A stretch of 64,000 nucleotides of DNA from Thunnus maccoyii (GCF_910596095.1 NC_056550.1:12088501-12152500); one strand, 5' to 3'; numbered from the stretch's first letter, positions 1 to 10,016 are shown. A program made the numbers and translations. The notes: generated from the sequence alone by a model not told the origin.

Positions 1-1045
1 ATTTTAATGAAGACAGTTTTAGCTTTAAGTGCTAACAGCTGCTAACAGCAGCACTGACCTGCTGGAGGAAATGTCTCTGTGTCTGCGTGAGGGAGGAAGA
101 GCTGCTGGCAGTCACAAAAACAACAGAAATCCTCTTCACATTTTGTCCTGTGGCTCTTTAACTCTCCAGCTGTCTGTTCCTGCAGTTATCAGCTGATAAA
201 ATCTTATTTCAAAACATTAAACTTCTGCTCCGTCACACCGCAATTTAACTTATTGAAACAAGATAAGCATACGTTGCTTGTTCCATAACAGATCTTCATT
301 GAAACCATTTCTCAGAGAAGACAGTTTCTAAACAGCAAACAACATTTTTGTGGTTAAATGGGTTTTCTAATTATCTAACATGAGATTTACAAGTCCGAAG
401 ACAGATGATAAACCTTTCTTGCAGGAGTTTGGAGTGGGGTTAAAACTACAGTACAGTAAGCGTGGAGTACTGGAAAGACTAAAGCTGTACACTCGCTGAA
501 CTTTTTTGACTGTTTTGTTTTCTCTTCTTAAATGTCATAGAAAAGATCGCTTTCATATTCATTGTCTGACTGATAAGCCAGTAGACATTTTCTTCCTAAC
601 CACAGCAAATTTTTTTTTTGTTTGTTTGTTTGTTTGTTTTCTTTTTTGCATGTGGTCACACAAGGTTTCTGTTTCTAAGTATTTAATTTCCTTTAGAGGC
701 TCCAGGTTTCTCTGTATGTCTGTAGATTCAAAGCATTCATACCATTTAAATTATTTTGATTACAAATAAATGTAATATCTTTTTCATCATCTTAGAATGT
801 CTAAATTAGATTGTTTTAAATGTTAACAATAATTACAAAATCAACAGAATCAAAGCTGTTGTGTAACTCATTTGATTCAATTAAATTTTAGCAGAACAAA
901 TCTGATAACTTTACTATAACTAACTTTATTCAGCAGTAATTTGTTGTCTTGGAGGAATAGACGTCTTAAATGACTATTTCCTAATGGTTAAACTGTTTCA
1001 ATGCTGTTTTATTTTGTGTTGTTTTCTATCTGTTAAATTTGACTT
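1..1045. other. 5' flank of an N-family V unit; no gene seen
   Basis: No gene is recognised here. From about 260 onward the sequence resembles the flanks upstream of the other intronless V units (near 12.65 kb, 29.6 kb and 60.2 kb), including a shared stretch near 430-460 (GAGTGGGGTTAAAACTACAG). A TTTG microsatellite lies at about 607-640. The first 240 bases match nothing else that I noticed in the window. Confidence 0.5.
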
Positions 1046-1378
1046 CCCAGATAGCATACATAAGTGGGCCATTTCGGGCAATGATGCGTCACTGCTGGCC
1101 TTCTTCTGGCCCGGACAAAATGGATGTGAGCCTGAAATGGCCCACATGTAAAATAGCAAATATGGCCCAAATATCCCAAATCAAATGTGGGCCTTTTTTG
1201 GAAAAAATTGTGGTGCTCTCAGGTATGTGTACTCTAGATGTGGGCCAGTTCTGGTTTATCTGGTTTGTTCTTGATTGACATACGGCTTGCTTGTGGCCCA
1301 GGGAAACAGGAGCTCAAGTGCCATCATTCCATTTGGTATGTGGGCCGGATCTAGGCCACAGCAATTTTGATATCTGGG
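1046..1378. mobile_element. Short non-autonomous DNA-transposon-like insertion (MITE)
   Basis: A block absent from the matching flanks at 30.45 and 60.88 kb begins CCCAGATAGC and ends GATATCTGGG, a 10-bp inverted repeat with one mismatch. The interior carries about eight TGGGCC/GGCCCA motifs and no credible coding frame. A TT dinucleotide flanks both ends, so any target duplication is too short to prove. Similar GGCCC-rich short elements are common in fish genomes. The superfamily is not assigned. Confidence 0.5.
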
Positions 1379-1497
1379 TTAACGGTGCGGCAGTGATGTA
1401 GGAGGAGTAACTATAAACAAATTCTCACTGGGGTCCAGTTCACATTATATTTAAAGAGATTTCATGGATTTGAAAACATACTAAACACACTGTTAAC

Positions 1498-1755
1498 ATG
1501 GCTTACAGAAAGCTGACCCTCTTGGTATTTGCTCTGTTTGTTTCAACTGCTGTTGAAGGTCAGACCATAACAGAGTCTGAACCAGCAGTTAAAAAACCTG
1601 AAGAATCCCACAGACTCACATGCACAACATCTGGGTTTAACTTTGGAAGCTCAGTGTGGATCAGACAGACTCCTGGAAAAGGACTGGAGAGGATCACTTT
1701 GGTACACACATCCAGTACTCCTATCCTTTACTCCCAGTCAGTCCAGGGTAGATTC
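1498..1755 (+). pseudogene. IGHV: V01, N-family IGHV pseudogene (leader fused to V)
   Basis: The ATG opens a signal peptide ([14 protein letters not shown]...) that runs straight into [13 protein letters not shown] with no intron. FR1 and FR2 read through, but CDR1 lacks two residues found in V10 (NW) and FR2 reads GLER in place of GLEW. The V exon stops in FR3 after GRF. The next bases are the distal RSS spacer, so a deletion has taken the end of FR3, Cys104, the heptamer and most of the spacer. A TATA-like TATATTTAAA lies near 1446 and there is no clear octamer. The open frame that continues past the deletion is flank sequence, not V domain. Confidence 0.85.
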
Positions 1756-1763
1756 AGAGTCAT

Positions 1764-1772
1764 ACAAAAACG
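1764..1772 (+). other. Orphan RSS nonamer of V01
   Basis: ACAAAAACG survives at the position of the V01 nonamer. The heptamer and most of the spacer are deleted. Confidence 0.6.
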
Positions 1773-2728
1773 ACTTCCCCTATTTACCGCTATTAATACA
1801 GACACAATGTTTGTCTGTATCACTTTTATTACAACAGTGATTTTAATGAATTTGTTTGAATTTGTTTTTTTTGTTTTGTTTTGTTTTTTCCCCCCCAGAG
1901 CAAGAATCCCCTCTAATGTAATAAATATACATATATATATACATTTTTATATGCATACATTCCAGCAGTTAAAAAAAAAAAAAAAAAAAAAGTTAATTTA
2001 AAAAATATATTTGGGTACAAATAAAACAATTAAATGCCAAAAGAGAAATGCATTATTTGAAACACTTGACATGTTTCATTAAATACAGAGACTGGAATTG
2101 ATTGAATGAGTGATAGAGTTGCTATCATTAAAACACTATTTTGATTGGTGAAGAGTATTTAGATATTTAATCTGGAATCAAAGCCTTGACAAGATGCTGT
2201 GGAATAATGATAAATAAACATAAAAAAAAATCTGACATCCATTAATTCAGAGTTCGCTGCAAAAGGCTGCAAATATTTTACTGCAGTGTGCCTGGTTATT
2301 TTTTCTGTTGTGTTCTGTGTTTTTGCAGTGTTTATTATTGGGATCTTTTCTTACGCACAGTGTTGTTGTTGTCATTTTTCACAACAAAACAGAAGGCCAC
2401 ATTCTACACAAAACTCAACTTCAAAAGAGACAGACCGAAAAACAAAACATAATTAATAATATTGCACAAATCTAATTAACTAGGCTATTTTATATTTTAA
2501 ATTTACATTTTTTTTTTTTATATTTTAAATCTACAATATATATTGTAGTTTCAACACACAGCATGGCTTTCTGTGTGCTGAAATTACAATGAGAGCCAAA
2601 TCCAAACCAGTTCTCTGCATGAATCATTTGGCTGGAAGCACAAAAACAGTTTATATTGTAATTTTAACAGCCAACCAAAATGCTGGCCAAGTCCAGTCTA
2701 GTTGTTTCCTCCCTGTGAGGAGGAGTCA
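1773..2728. other. Intergenic V01-V02; no gene seen
   Basis: This is 3' flank of an N unit (TGAAACACTTGACATGTTTC near 2058 recurs near 31.14 and 61.64 kb). It then runs into the flank that precedes A units downstream of E genes, so an E unit has probably been deleted here. A TA-rich run lies near 1927-1945 and a poly(A) run at about 1971-1991. Confidence 0.5.
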
Positions 2729-2806
2729 ATGCAAAACCTTGATGTCTTCCACCTCTACTTATCTGACTGCAGAGAGGATGACAGAGAACAGTGGACACAG
2801 TTTAAC

Positions 2807-3246
2807 ATGATGGACTATAGGACAGGACTGCTGCTTTTAACTATCTGCTGGGCAGGTGAAGATCTTCACTGATCTTGAGTTGAAGTCGTCTTCAAAAAGT
2901 TAAAAACTTATATAACAGCTTTCTTTTTGTCTTGACAGGTGTTGATGGTCAGACTCTGACAGAATCTGAACCAGCCGTTAAAAAACCTGGAGAATCCCAC
3001 AAACTGACCTGTACAACATCTGGATTCACATTCAGTAGCTACGGCATGAACTGGGTCAGACAGGCTCCTGGAAAAGGAGGGAGTGGATTGCTTATATCAG
3101 CAGTGGTGGTGGTAGTAGCAAATCCTACTCTCAGTCAGTTCAAGGCCGGTTCACCATCTCCAGAGACGATAGCAGAGAGCAGCTGTATCTGCAGATGAAC
3201 AGTCTGAAGACTGAAGATTCTGCTGTTTATTATTGTGCTCGACACT
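2807..3246 (+). pseudogene. IGHV: V02, A-family IGHV pseudogene
   Basis: The leader exon is 2807-2855 ([16 protein letters not shown]) with donor AG|GTGAAG. The V exon is 2939-3246 after TTGACAG. FR1, CDR1 (FTFSSYGMN) and FR2 read as a normal A gene until the GKGLEW motif, where one base is missing (GGAAAAGGAGGGAG against GGAAAAGGACTGGAG). The frame is lost from there on. Without that change the rest of the exon would be an ordinary A gene. Octamer-like ATGCAAAA at 2729-2736. Confidence 0.88.
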
Positions 3247-3285
3247 CACAGTGACTGGAGTTGGTTGAGCAGCTGTACAAAATCC
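3247..3285 (+). other. RSS of V02
   Basis: CACAGTG, 23-bp spacer, ACAAAATCC (8 of 9 to the consensus nonamer). Confidence 0.9.
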
Positions 3286-3893
3286 TGCAGTACTCTGAAA
3301 AACTCCAACTATCTCATTTGATTAATGTCTTCATTTTAAGTAGTAGTTTTGTTGGGCCTTAAAGATACATTTTCCAAGAGAAAAAATATTTTTAAAAATA
3401 GAATTATATCACTTTGATATTTAAATCATATTATTATACACCCAAGAGATTACAATCCATTGCAAGTTTTTGAACTCAGTATTTGGATAAGAAACATTTG
3501 AATGTGTTTTACACCCTTAGCTTAAATACCAAACCACCGACAGAACTGCACAAATACCCAGATATTCATGTGACTGAAACACATACAAACATGTTTTAAA
3601 TAGGAACATTAATAAAGATAGTACTCTCTGCTTAGTTGATAACAATTTGTATTTATGGAATTCACAGAACCTCTATATCTACGAAAGCAGGAACATATAC
3701 ACATAAAGTGTGAAGATTTCCTTTGTTATTTGGCCAAACTGAAATATAGCTGTAACTTGCTACACTATGAATTAAAGATTGTCAATGTTGAACCTAAAAG
3801 TTTTGTTCAGCTCAGAAATTAGCTGACAGGACTTTCCTTATGAAAATGTATCTGTGTTTCATATTTCCTTTTTAAACCTGTAGAGGGAGGTCT
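3286..3893. other. Intergenic V02-V03 with ghost of a deleted C-family gene
   Basis: Bases 3528-3558 match the RSS spacer and nonamer of C-family genes (nonamer ACAAATACC at 3550-3558). About 300 bases of C-type 3' flank follow. No C leader or V exon remains, so a whole C unit appears to have been deleted between V02 and V03. Confidence 0.6.
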
Positions 3894-4013
3894 ATGCAAA
3901 CTCTTCCTTCCTTATAAACAGATAATCAGTAACTGTCATAGTTTGCAGCAGAACAACTGAGGAAATTTTATACATCTGAACAGAGAGAACTGAACCACAG
4001 TGTTTATTACAGA

Positions 4014-4464
4014 ATGAAAATTACAATTGCCTGGGGTTTATTGTTTGTAGTTACTATTCATGATAAGAAAACCGATTCTTTTACTTCTTTTTTAAATGTT
4101 CAACATGTGATTTTCAAGTTTGATGGATGATGATCTTCATTTCTTTGTTTACATGAGTTCAGAGTGAAATCAAACTGGACCAGTCTCCCTCTGAGGTGAA
4201 AAGACCTGGAGAGACAGTGAAGATGTCATGTGTCATATCTGGATTTGACATGACAGACTACTTTATTCACTGGATAAGACAGAGACCAGGCAAAGCTCTG
4301 GAGTGGATTGAGAGGATGAACACAGGCAGATACTCTGCTATCTATGCCAGCTCCTTTCAAAGCTGTTTCATCATGACTGAAAATGTGTCCAGCAGCAATC
4401 AGTACCTTGAGATCAAGAGCCTGACAGCAGAAGATTCTGCTGTTTACTTCTGTGCTCGATAAAA
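4014..4464 (+). pseudogene. IGHV: V03, B-family IGHV pseudogene with open V frame
   Basis: The leader exon is 4014-4062 (MKITIAWGLLFVVTIH) and the V exon about 4155-4464. The V frame is open and has the expected Cys, Trp and Cys ([37 protein letters not shown]). Three defects make expression unlikely. The donor reads ATAAG where other copies have GTAAG. The acceptor reads ACAT where they have ACAG. A TAA follows the CAR codons directly. The RSS heptamer is also altered. Promoter: octamer-like ATGCAAAC 3894-3901 and a TATA-like CTTATAAACA near 3911. Confidence 0.8.
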
Positions 4465-4503
4465 CCCAGTGACTGAAGACAGTGAAGCAGCTGCACAAAA
4501 ACC
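4465..4503 (+). other. Defective RSS of V03
   Basis: CCCAGTG (second base of the critical CAC changed), 23-bp spacer, perfect nonamer ACAAAAACC. Confidence 0.85.
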
Positions 4504-4712
4504 TCCACAGACAACAAGTAGCTACATATGATGACAGTGACATCTTGGTTTTCTGATGAGCTGCATGTTACAAAATCACTTTGGAAATATGCACAATAGA
4601 TTTCTTTATATTTTAAACTTGTTGGTAGTTTTTATTCTCTTTCTGATCTTACATCATTCAAATAAATAGACTGAGTTCTTTCAACTGTCAAATTATAATT
4701 TAAATAACAAAT

Positions 4713-5302
4713 CGATGGCCAAAGCACAAAACCTCCTATCTGCAGAATTTTCTGATTGGTGTATTTCACTTTGGATGATGAGAACAAGGAAGGCTGCTCA
4801 AATTCAGTCTGTCTGCAAGATAATCCCACCCTTCATGGTGACAGAAAAGTCACACAACAAAACAAAAACACAACGCAGAGTCCCTGGCTGTGTAGAGAAG
4901 CTACAGCACGAGTGGGTTACACAATCACTGAACATTCATTCCCAGTGGACAAGGAAGCAAATATACTGAATTTAAGGAATTTCCCACTTAGGGAATTCTG
5001 ACCCTGGTATACTACAATGTAGTAAATATTACATTTATTACATCTTTTTACAACTTAATTATATTTTTAATTTAATTTTAATTACTAACTTAATTTAGAG
5101 CATCGTTTTGTAGAACCTCTTCCAATAAAGGCATTAATATCTAGTAGGTATTGTTAACACATAATATAATAATATAGTCCAAAAACAACGTATTATGTAC
5201 TGGGTATCCTTAATAAATAGCATTCTGCAAGAAAACTAGTTCTTTTTACTTTTCTCAAAAAACTGCATTTTGGAGATAGGAGGTTTTGCTCTTCGGCCGT
5301 CA
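4713..5302. mobile_element. 590-bp non-autonomous DNA transposon (MITE) with long TIRs
   Basis: The insertion interrupts B-family 3' flank that is continuous at 36.9 kb. The ends are inverted repeats of about 30 bp: the left end starts CGATGGCCAAAG and the right end read in reverse starts TGACGGCCGAAG, and both share CAAAACCTCCTATCT. AAAT occurs directly on each side (4709-4712 and 5303-5306), a probable target duplication. The interior is AT-rich with no convincing transposase frame. Superfamily not assigned. Confidence 0.7.
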
Positions 5303-5613
5303 AAATGTCACATTAACAAATACAAACTTCACATTTCATGAAAAAGGGGAAACAAGTTGAAAAACATTTGATCAGAGAGTGAACTTCATGGATCAGAGGT
5401 GACCTCAGTCCAAAATATATTCAGAGCACTGGTGGATGGTTTTACTTAGTCAGATGATAATAAAGCAGTTTTCAAATGGCAGTATGTTGATGATTAAAAC
5501 AATAGATATTTATATTATTTTATGCTCTCATCTGCTGCCCATTATGCAAAAACATAATTTATAATGCATGAATCAAGCTGATTTGACTACAATCCCTCTG
5601 TGAGGAGGAGTCA
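5303..5613. other. Intergenic V03-V04; no gene seen
   Basis: This matches the B-to-A intergenic sequence at 36.91-37.22 kb, including AACAAGTTGAAAAACATTTG near 5351. It is ordinary AT-rich flank. Confidence 0.5.
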
Positions 5614-5693
5614 ATGCAAAACTCAGACATCTTCCACCTCTACTTATCTGACTGCAGAGAGGATGACAGAGAACAGTGGACACACAGTTTAAC

Positions 5694-6133
5694 ATGATGG
5701 ACTATAGGACAGGACTGCTGCTTTTAACTATCTGCTGGGCAGGTGAAGATTGTCATAGATCTTAAATTGAATTTATCTCTAAAAGTGACCAGCTTCAAAA
5801 AATTGATTATTTTCTTTTTTATCTTGACAGGTGTTGATAGTCAGACTCTGACAGAGTCTGAACCAGCAGTTAAAAAGCCTGGAGAATCCCACAAACTGAC
5901 CTGTACAACCTCTGGATTGTCATTCAGCAGCTATGCTATGGCCTGGATCAGACAGGCTCCTGGAAAAGGACTGGAGTGGGTTGCAACTATCTATAGTGGT
6001 GGCAGCAAATACTACTCTCAGTCAGTTCAAGGCCGGTTCACCGTCTCTAGAGACAACAGCAGAGAGCAGCTGTATCTGCAGATGAACAGTCTGAAAACTG
6101 AAGATTCTGCTGTTTATTATTGTGCTCGACACT
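5694..6133 (+). CDS. IGHV: V04, A-family IGHV segment, apparently usable
   Basis: The leader exon is 5694-5742 with an 88-bp intron, and the V exon is 5831-6133. The mature start is [17 protein letters not shown]1 Cys, CDR1 [24 protein letters not shown]2 IYSGGSK and YYCAR are all in place with no stop or frameshift. Octamer-like ATGCAAAA at 5614-5621, about 80 bp before the ATG. A short germline CDR3 stub (HS) precedes the RSS. The 3' flank is nearly the same as that of V27 at 39.15 kb. Confidence 0.9.
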
Positions 6134-6171
6134 CACAGTGACACAGGAGGGAGGAACGCCGTACAAAATGT
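6134..6171 (+). other. RSS of V04, 22-bp spacer
   Basis: CACAGTG, 22-bp spacer (starting ACACAGGAGG, unlike most A genes), ACAAAATGT. V27 has the same spacer type. Confidence 0.8.
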
Positions 6172-6855
6172 CACCACATACACAGAATAAACTTCAGTTC
6201 AACAAATATTGACTAACTGATGAAGAATATGAAGAAAATGTAGCTACAATTTGACAATTTTTGTCACTTTTTTTTCATTTGGTCATACAAACTCCAACCA
6301 CCAAAGATAAAGGCAAAATGTGATGATTATTATTAAAGAAAATATCACATCAATGCGTGAACTAACATATATATTTTTTCCTGTAAGCAACAGGATTTAG
6401 TTTTTGTGCATCATCGCACAGGTTTCAGTTATTGAGCAGCTGTTTATCTCCAGAGGCTCCACATCTGTGACTCCAAACATCTGCAGCACTGAAACCATTA
6501 AAAGTCTTTTATGCAAAAATAGGTTTTCATACTATTTACATCACATACTACTATAGAAAGAAAGTAAAACTATATTTAAATATATTTTCTTTTATTTTAG
6601 AATGGCTTTAACCTCCAATGTGTTTAATATAATATTAAGACTACAGTACAACAAGGCTACTGAATTTTAGAACAGCAATCTAGTGAATTCTTAATTTAAA
6701 ACATCTCTAATAATAATACAAATACAAAATTTAAAAAATCACCTCGATTTGCAAACTGTGTAAAAAAAACTTGAAGCCTTCACCTTCAGTCTGCTTTATT
6801 ACAATACAATTAAAATTACCAGAATAAGGAAAGAAGTTCAGCTTCAATATCAACC
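6172..6855. other. Intergenic flank, V04 to leader relic
   Basis: A-family 3' flank, including a short conserved stretch near 6410-6520 (CTCCAGAGGCTCCACATCTG) that follows many A units in the window. The part around 6560 is the uninterrupted version of the site where the gypsy element sits at 39.57 kb. No gene. Confidence 0.5.
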
Positions 6856-6893
6856 AAGTTCTCTGTAGTTCTGATACTGCTGCTGGCAGCTGT
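6856..6893 (+). pseudogene. Leader-exon relic of a C/E-type IGHV
   Basis: AAGTTCTCTGTAGTTCTG and the CTGCTGCTGGCAGCTG that follows match the C and E leaders (MFSAALMLLLAAG) with ATG changed to AAG. The bases after it do not continue as a donor site or V exon. An almost identical relic occurs at 50622. Confidence 0.6.
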
Positions 6894-7439
6894 TTGTTTT
6901 TCCTCCAGTACAAACCTGATCATTGCTTCAGATCTTCATGTTGGTTCCTACTAGTGGTTCCAAAATCTCACCTTGTCATAAGAGTGACTGAGCCTTTGCT
7001 CTACTCACCCCTCAGCTGCCTGATCTCAACCAGCGAGTTTCACATCTTCTCCAAACTGTCATTCATTGTATGTTTTTAATACATCTCATTTCATCTCTTA
7101 GATATTTCTAATTTTATCCAATTATGTAACTTTATGTTACTCTATTATTAAGAAATTACCATTTAAAAATATATATATTCAATTTTTAGATTTCCAATCA
7201 GTCATTGATTTCAGGTTATGTGCATGTACAGTATGAAAATTGCATTGTAGACATTCTTTCAGATGGTAAACAGCATATCATATCTCCTGATGTTATTTTT
7301 TGTCAAAGTTGAGATTTTGAGTAATGATATTACAAGCAGAAACTATTTCAGGTGTTTGTCTTTTTGTTGATGATGGGGTGGATGACAGAATTGCTGCTTT
7401 TAATGATCTTCTGGGCAGGTGAAAAAGAAACAGATGTCT

Positions 7440-7735
7440 CATCTCCCTGCTTGAAATCGAGAGACCTGGACCTGCAGCTCTGAACCCAGTCCCAGAGCGA
7501 CGAGCAGCACTAGGGCGATGAGACGGGTCAGTATCTGACGCATCTGATGCACTGTTCAGTTTCCCCCACAGTACAGGCAATAGTCCAATGATCGCACGTT
7601 GCTTATCATCCTGCTGTCTGTTGATATTCCCGTCACTCCCTATCCATCAGCATCCCACTGCTCTCACGTTGCAGGCCTCCAAGCTATCTGTTTTGTCTTC
7701 CTGGTGGAGGACTCCGGTTGTGAGCAATGAGTGCA
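7440..7735. other. Less AT-rich unique block of unknown origin
   Basis: A stretch of about 300 bases with clearly more G and C than its surroundings (for example GCGACGAGCAGCACTAGGGC). It has no V homology that I can see. It is closely matched in the second copy (about 51.20-51.50 kb). A reverse-strand open frame of 95 codons covers part of it but resembles no family I know. Confidence 0.45.
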
Positions 7736-8063
7736 ATATTCAAGTATTACAATAATGTACTTTCATCTGTAATAAAGTGTTTTGTTTTGTTTTTTCATGC
7801 AAGTGACAAACATAGAGAGATAGATTTGTCAGACATGGATGAAAATGAATGAATTCAGCTGATTTGTTGAACTTAAATAAAGCTTTGTAGCTCACATATA
7901 TTGAAGCTAAGAAATTCACTTTATCTTTTTTTCTAGTTGTTGGATATGATATTGTATCCCACATTGATGGGCAATCAGTGAAAAAAATGAACAGAATTAT
8001 ACAATCAAATTAAACTATAACAGACTGCCAGTGAATGAGCCACTACCTCCCCATGATACTCTG
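7736..8063. other. Intergenic, upstream of V07
   Basis: AT-rich sequence shared with 51.51-51.85 kb, where a short internal difference occurs. No gene seen. Confidence 0.5.
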
Positions 8064-8156
8064 ATGCAAATCTTCAGTGTGTGCAGTGTACTTCTGTCCT
8101 GCTGACTGGTCTTGTTGTTCTTGTGGAGCATCAGAGGTCACATCTCCAGCCTCAGG

Positions 8157-8656
8157 ATGATGAACACACTCACTCTTCTGCTGGTTGCTCTCTCTCTGTC
8201 CTGTGAGTTCTCCTGCTTCTTTTTGTTTTATCTTTTATCAGACAACATCAACTGATGGTCAGTCAGTGATACCAGAAAACTTCCCAGATGACTGTTTGTC
8301 TCACTTTCTTCTGTGGTTCATCTCTCCTTTCATCTCATCAGGTTGTACAAGTCAGAGTATGGAGTCCATTCCTTCCAGTTCAGTAGTGAAAAAGCCTGGT
8401 GAGACTCTCAGTCTCTCCTGCAGGGGATCTGGCTTCACATTTAGCTGCTGTGTTATGCTCTGGATCAGACAACCTGCAGGAAAAGCATTGGAAATGATAG
8501 GAATTGTTTTTTCCGATGCCAGTAAAAACACTTATGCTAGCAGTTTGAGTGGACGTGTAGAAATCAGCAGAGATGATAGCAACAGCATGGTTCATCTGAG
8601 ACTGTCTAACTTAAAGCCAGAAGACTCTGCTGTGTATTACTGTGCAAAAGAAAACA
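8157..8656 (+). CDS. IGHV: V07, D-family IGHV segment, open
   Basis: The leader exon is 8157-8202 (MMNTLTLLLVALSLS, donor CCT|GTGAGT). The V exon is 8342-8656 after CATCAG and reads ...SMESIPSSSVVKKPGETLSLSC. The domain has FR1 Cys, LWIRQPAGKALE, SLSGRVEISRDDS and [15 protein letters not shown]1 contains two adjacent cysteines (FSCCVM), which is unusual. A perfect octamer ATGCAAAT lies at 8064-8071. The frame stays open through the RSS to 8673. Usable if the one-mismatch heptamer works. The only other D copy (V31) is broken. Confidence 0.82.
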
Positions 8657-8695
8657 CACACTGGTTTAAGTAAGCTGGGGCCCTTTACAAAAATA
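8657..8695 (+). other. RSS of V07, variant heptamer
   Basis: CACACTG (one mismatch, CAC kept), 23-bp spacer, ACAAAAATA. V31 has the same heptamer, so the variant predates the duplication. Confidence 0.75.
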
Positions 8696-9081
8696 TCCAA
8701 CTTTTTGTTTTTACAAACACCTGCAGGGGGCAACAGGAGATCAGATATATAATGACATGTACACCAGTATGACAGTGCACCTTAGCACACACACACACAC
8801 ACACATAAAGACAATGTGATTGTAATAACCAATGATCTGTTTACATTTCTGTAGGTGCTGAGGGTCAAACACTGACTGAGTCTGAATCAGTGGTTAAAAG
8901 GCCTGGAGAATCTCACAGACTGACCTGCACATATTCAGGGTTTAATGCTCATTACTGGAATGCTTGGATCAAACAGGCTGCTGGAAAATGACTGGAGTGG
9001 GTTGCTACTATCAGTGATACCAGTAGCTACATCTACTACTCTCAGTCAGTTAAAGACCTGTTTATTATTGTGCTCGAGATG

Positions 9082-9119
9082 CACAGTGTTTGAGTTGGTT
9101 GAGCAGCTGTACAAAATTC
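9082..9119 (+). other. RSS of V06
   Basis: CACAGTG, 22-bp spacer, ACAAAATTC. Confidence 0.75.
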
Positions 9120-10016
9120 TACAGTACTCATCAGACCCCCTTTATCTCACATGATTAATGTCCTTCAATTCAGTTAGTTCAAGAAATGTCGTTCTTTCCC
9201 ACCAAAACATCTATTTTGGAACCATAGATATTTTATTTGCTTTTTAAAGGAAAGTTTTGTGAGAGAGGATACTTTTTAACAATATTTCCAAACAAGGATT
9301 TGAATTTTCTTCTTACTTATAAAGCACCTTTTGTTTTTAGTTTTTTTTACATGAATTTGAGTATGTGAGCAGCTCTCTAGAGACTCCAAGTTTCACTGAA
9401 TGTCTGTGGCTTCAAACATCTGCAACACTGAAACCAATAAAAGTATTTTATGTAAAACTCCAAACCTCCACACAGCTGCAGAAAACTCGTACTGTTACAT
9501 GATTTTGTTGTCACTTCACATTTTTTTGGAAAATGATTGATTTACGTATACAAGTAAAGAAATATATACAGTTTTTTTTTTTTTAAAAAAAGTAGACACC
9601 AGAAGTAGATATAACCTTTTAACAATTTCAGTCTATTTTTAATTTACAATTCATAACGTGGACCAAAGACAGATTGTGAAATCTAATGTTTCTTCTGTTT
9701 TGCTTTTTTGTTTGTTTGTTTGTTGTTGGATGATATTTAATTTATTATTACACAAATTTAACTATTGTAATATCTTATCCTTGACCCATGCAATATTAGA
9801 CTACAATTTGTTTTTCTACATTAATACATTAATAGATGGCAAACTATTTTAAATCATTTTAAACAAAATCATAGCACCATTATAAGTTCACTAAATTAAC
9901 AATATATCATGTTTAAGTATATATTCAGTCTGGAAACTTATGAGGAAAGACCGAATGTTCTACCTCAAAGCAATAAACAGAAGTAACAAGAAATATACAA
10001 TTGTTTATTCAACAAT
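9120..10016. other. Intergenic; no gene seen
   Basis: A-type 3' flank followed by AT-rich sequence, with TTTG repeats near 9705-9725 and a T run followed by an A run near 9570-9590. The 64-codon open frame at 9658-9852 is low-complexity and unconvincing. Confidence 0.45.

Larger units (their letters stand above)
7373..9081 (+). pseudogene. IGHV: V06, A'-family IGHV pseudogene that encloses the V07 gene
   Basis: The leader exon is 7373-7418 (MGWMTELLLLMIFWA, donor CAG|GTGAAA). The best matching V exon is 8855-9081, beginning [19 protein letters not shown] after CTGTAG. The leader ends in phase 1 and the V exon starts in the matching phase. The whole D-family gene V07 lies between the two. The V exon has TGA in place of a Gly codon of GKGLEW (GGAAAATGACTGGAG) and a deletion from the start of FR3 to just before Cys104. 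The pairing of this leader with this V exon is inferred; the same layout recurs at 51.1-52.8 kb. Confidence 0.65.

Noticed and set aside
1-240. Possible D or J segment near the left edge because of a CACAAAAAC motif
   Set aside because: No heptamer at 12 or 23 bases from it, and no J-like WG.G motif in any frame.
4226-4543. Reverse open frames opposite B-family V exons (also 36433-36750)
   Set aside because: Shadows of the V frame on the other strand; their similarity to each other reflects the V duplication.
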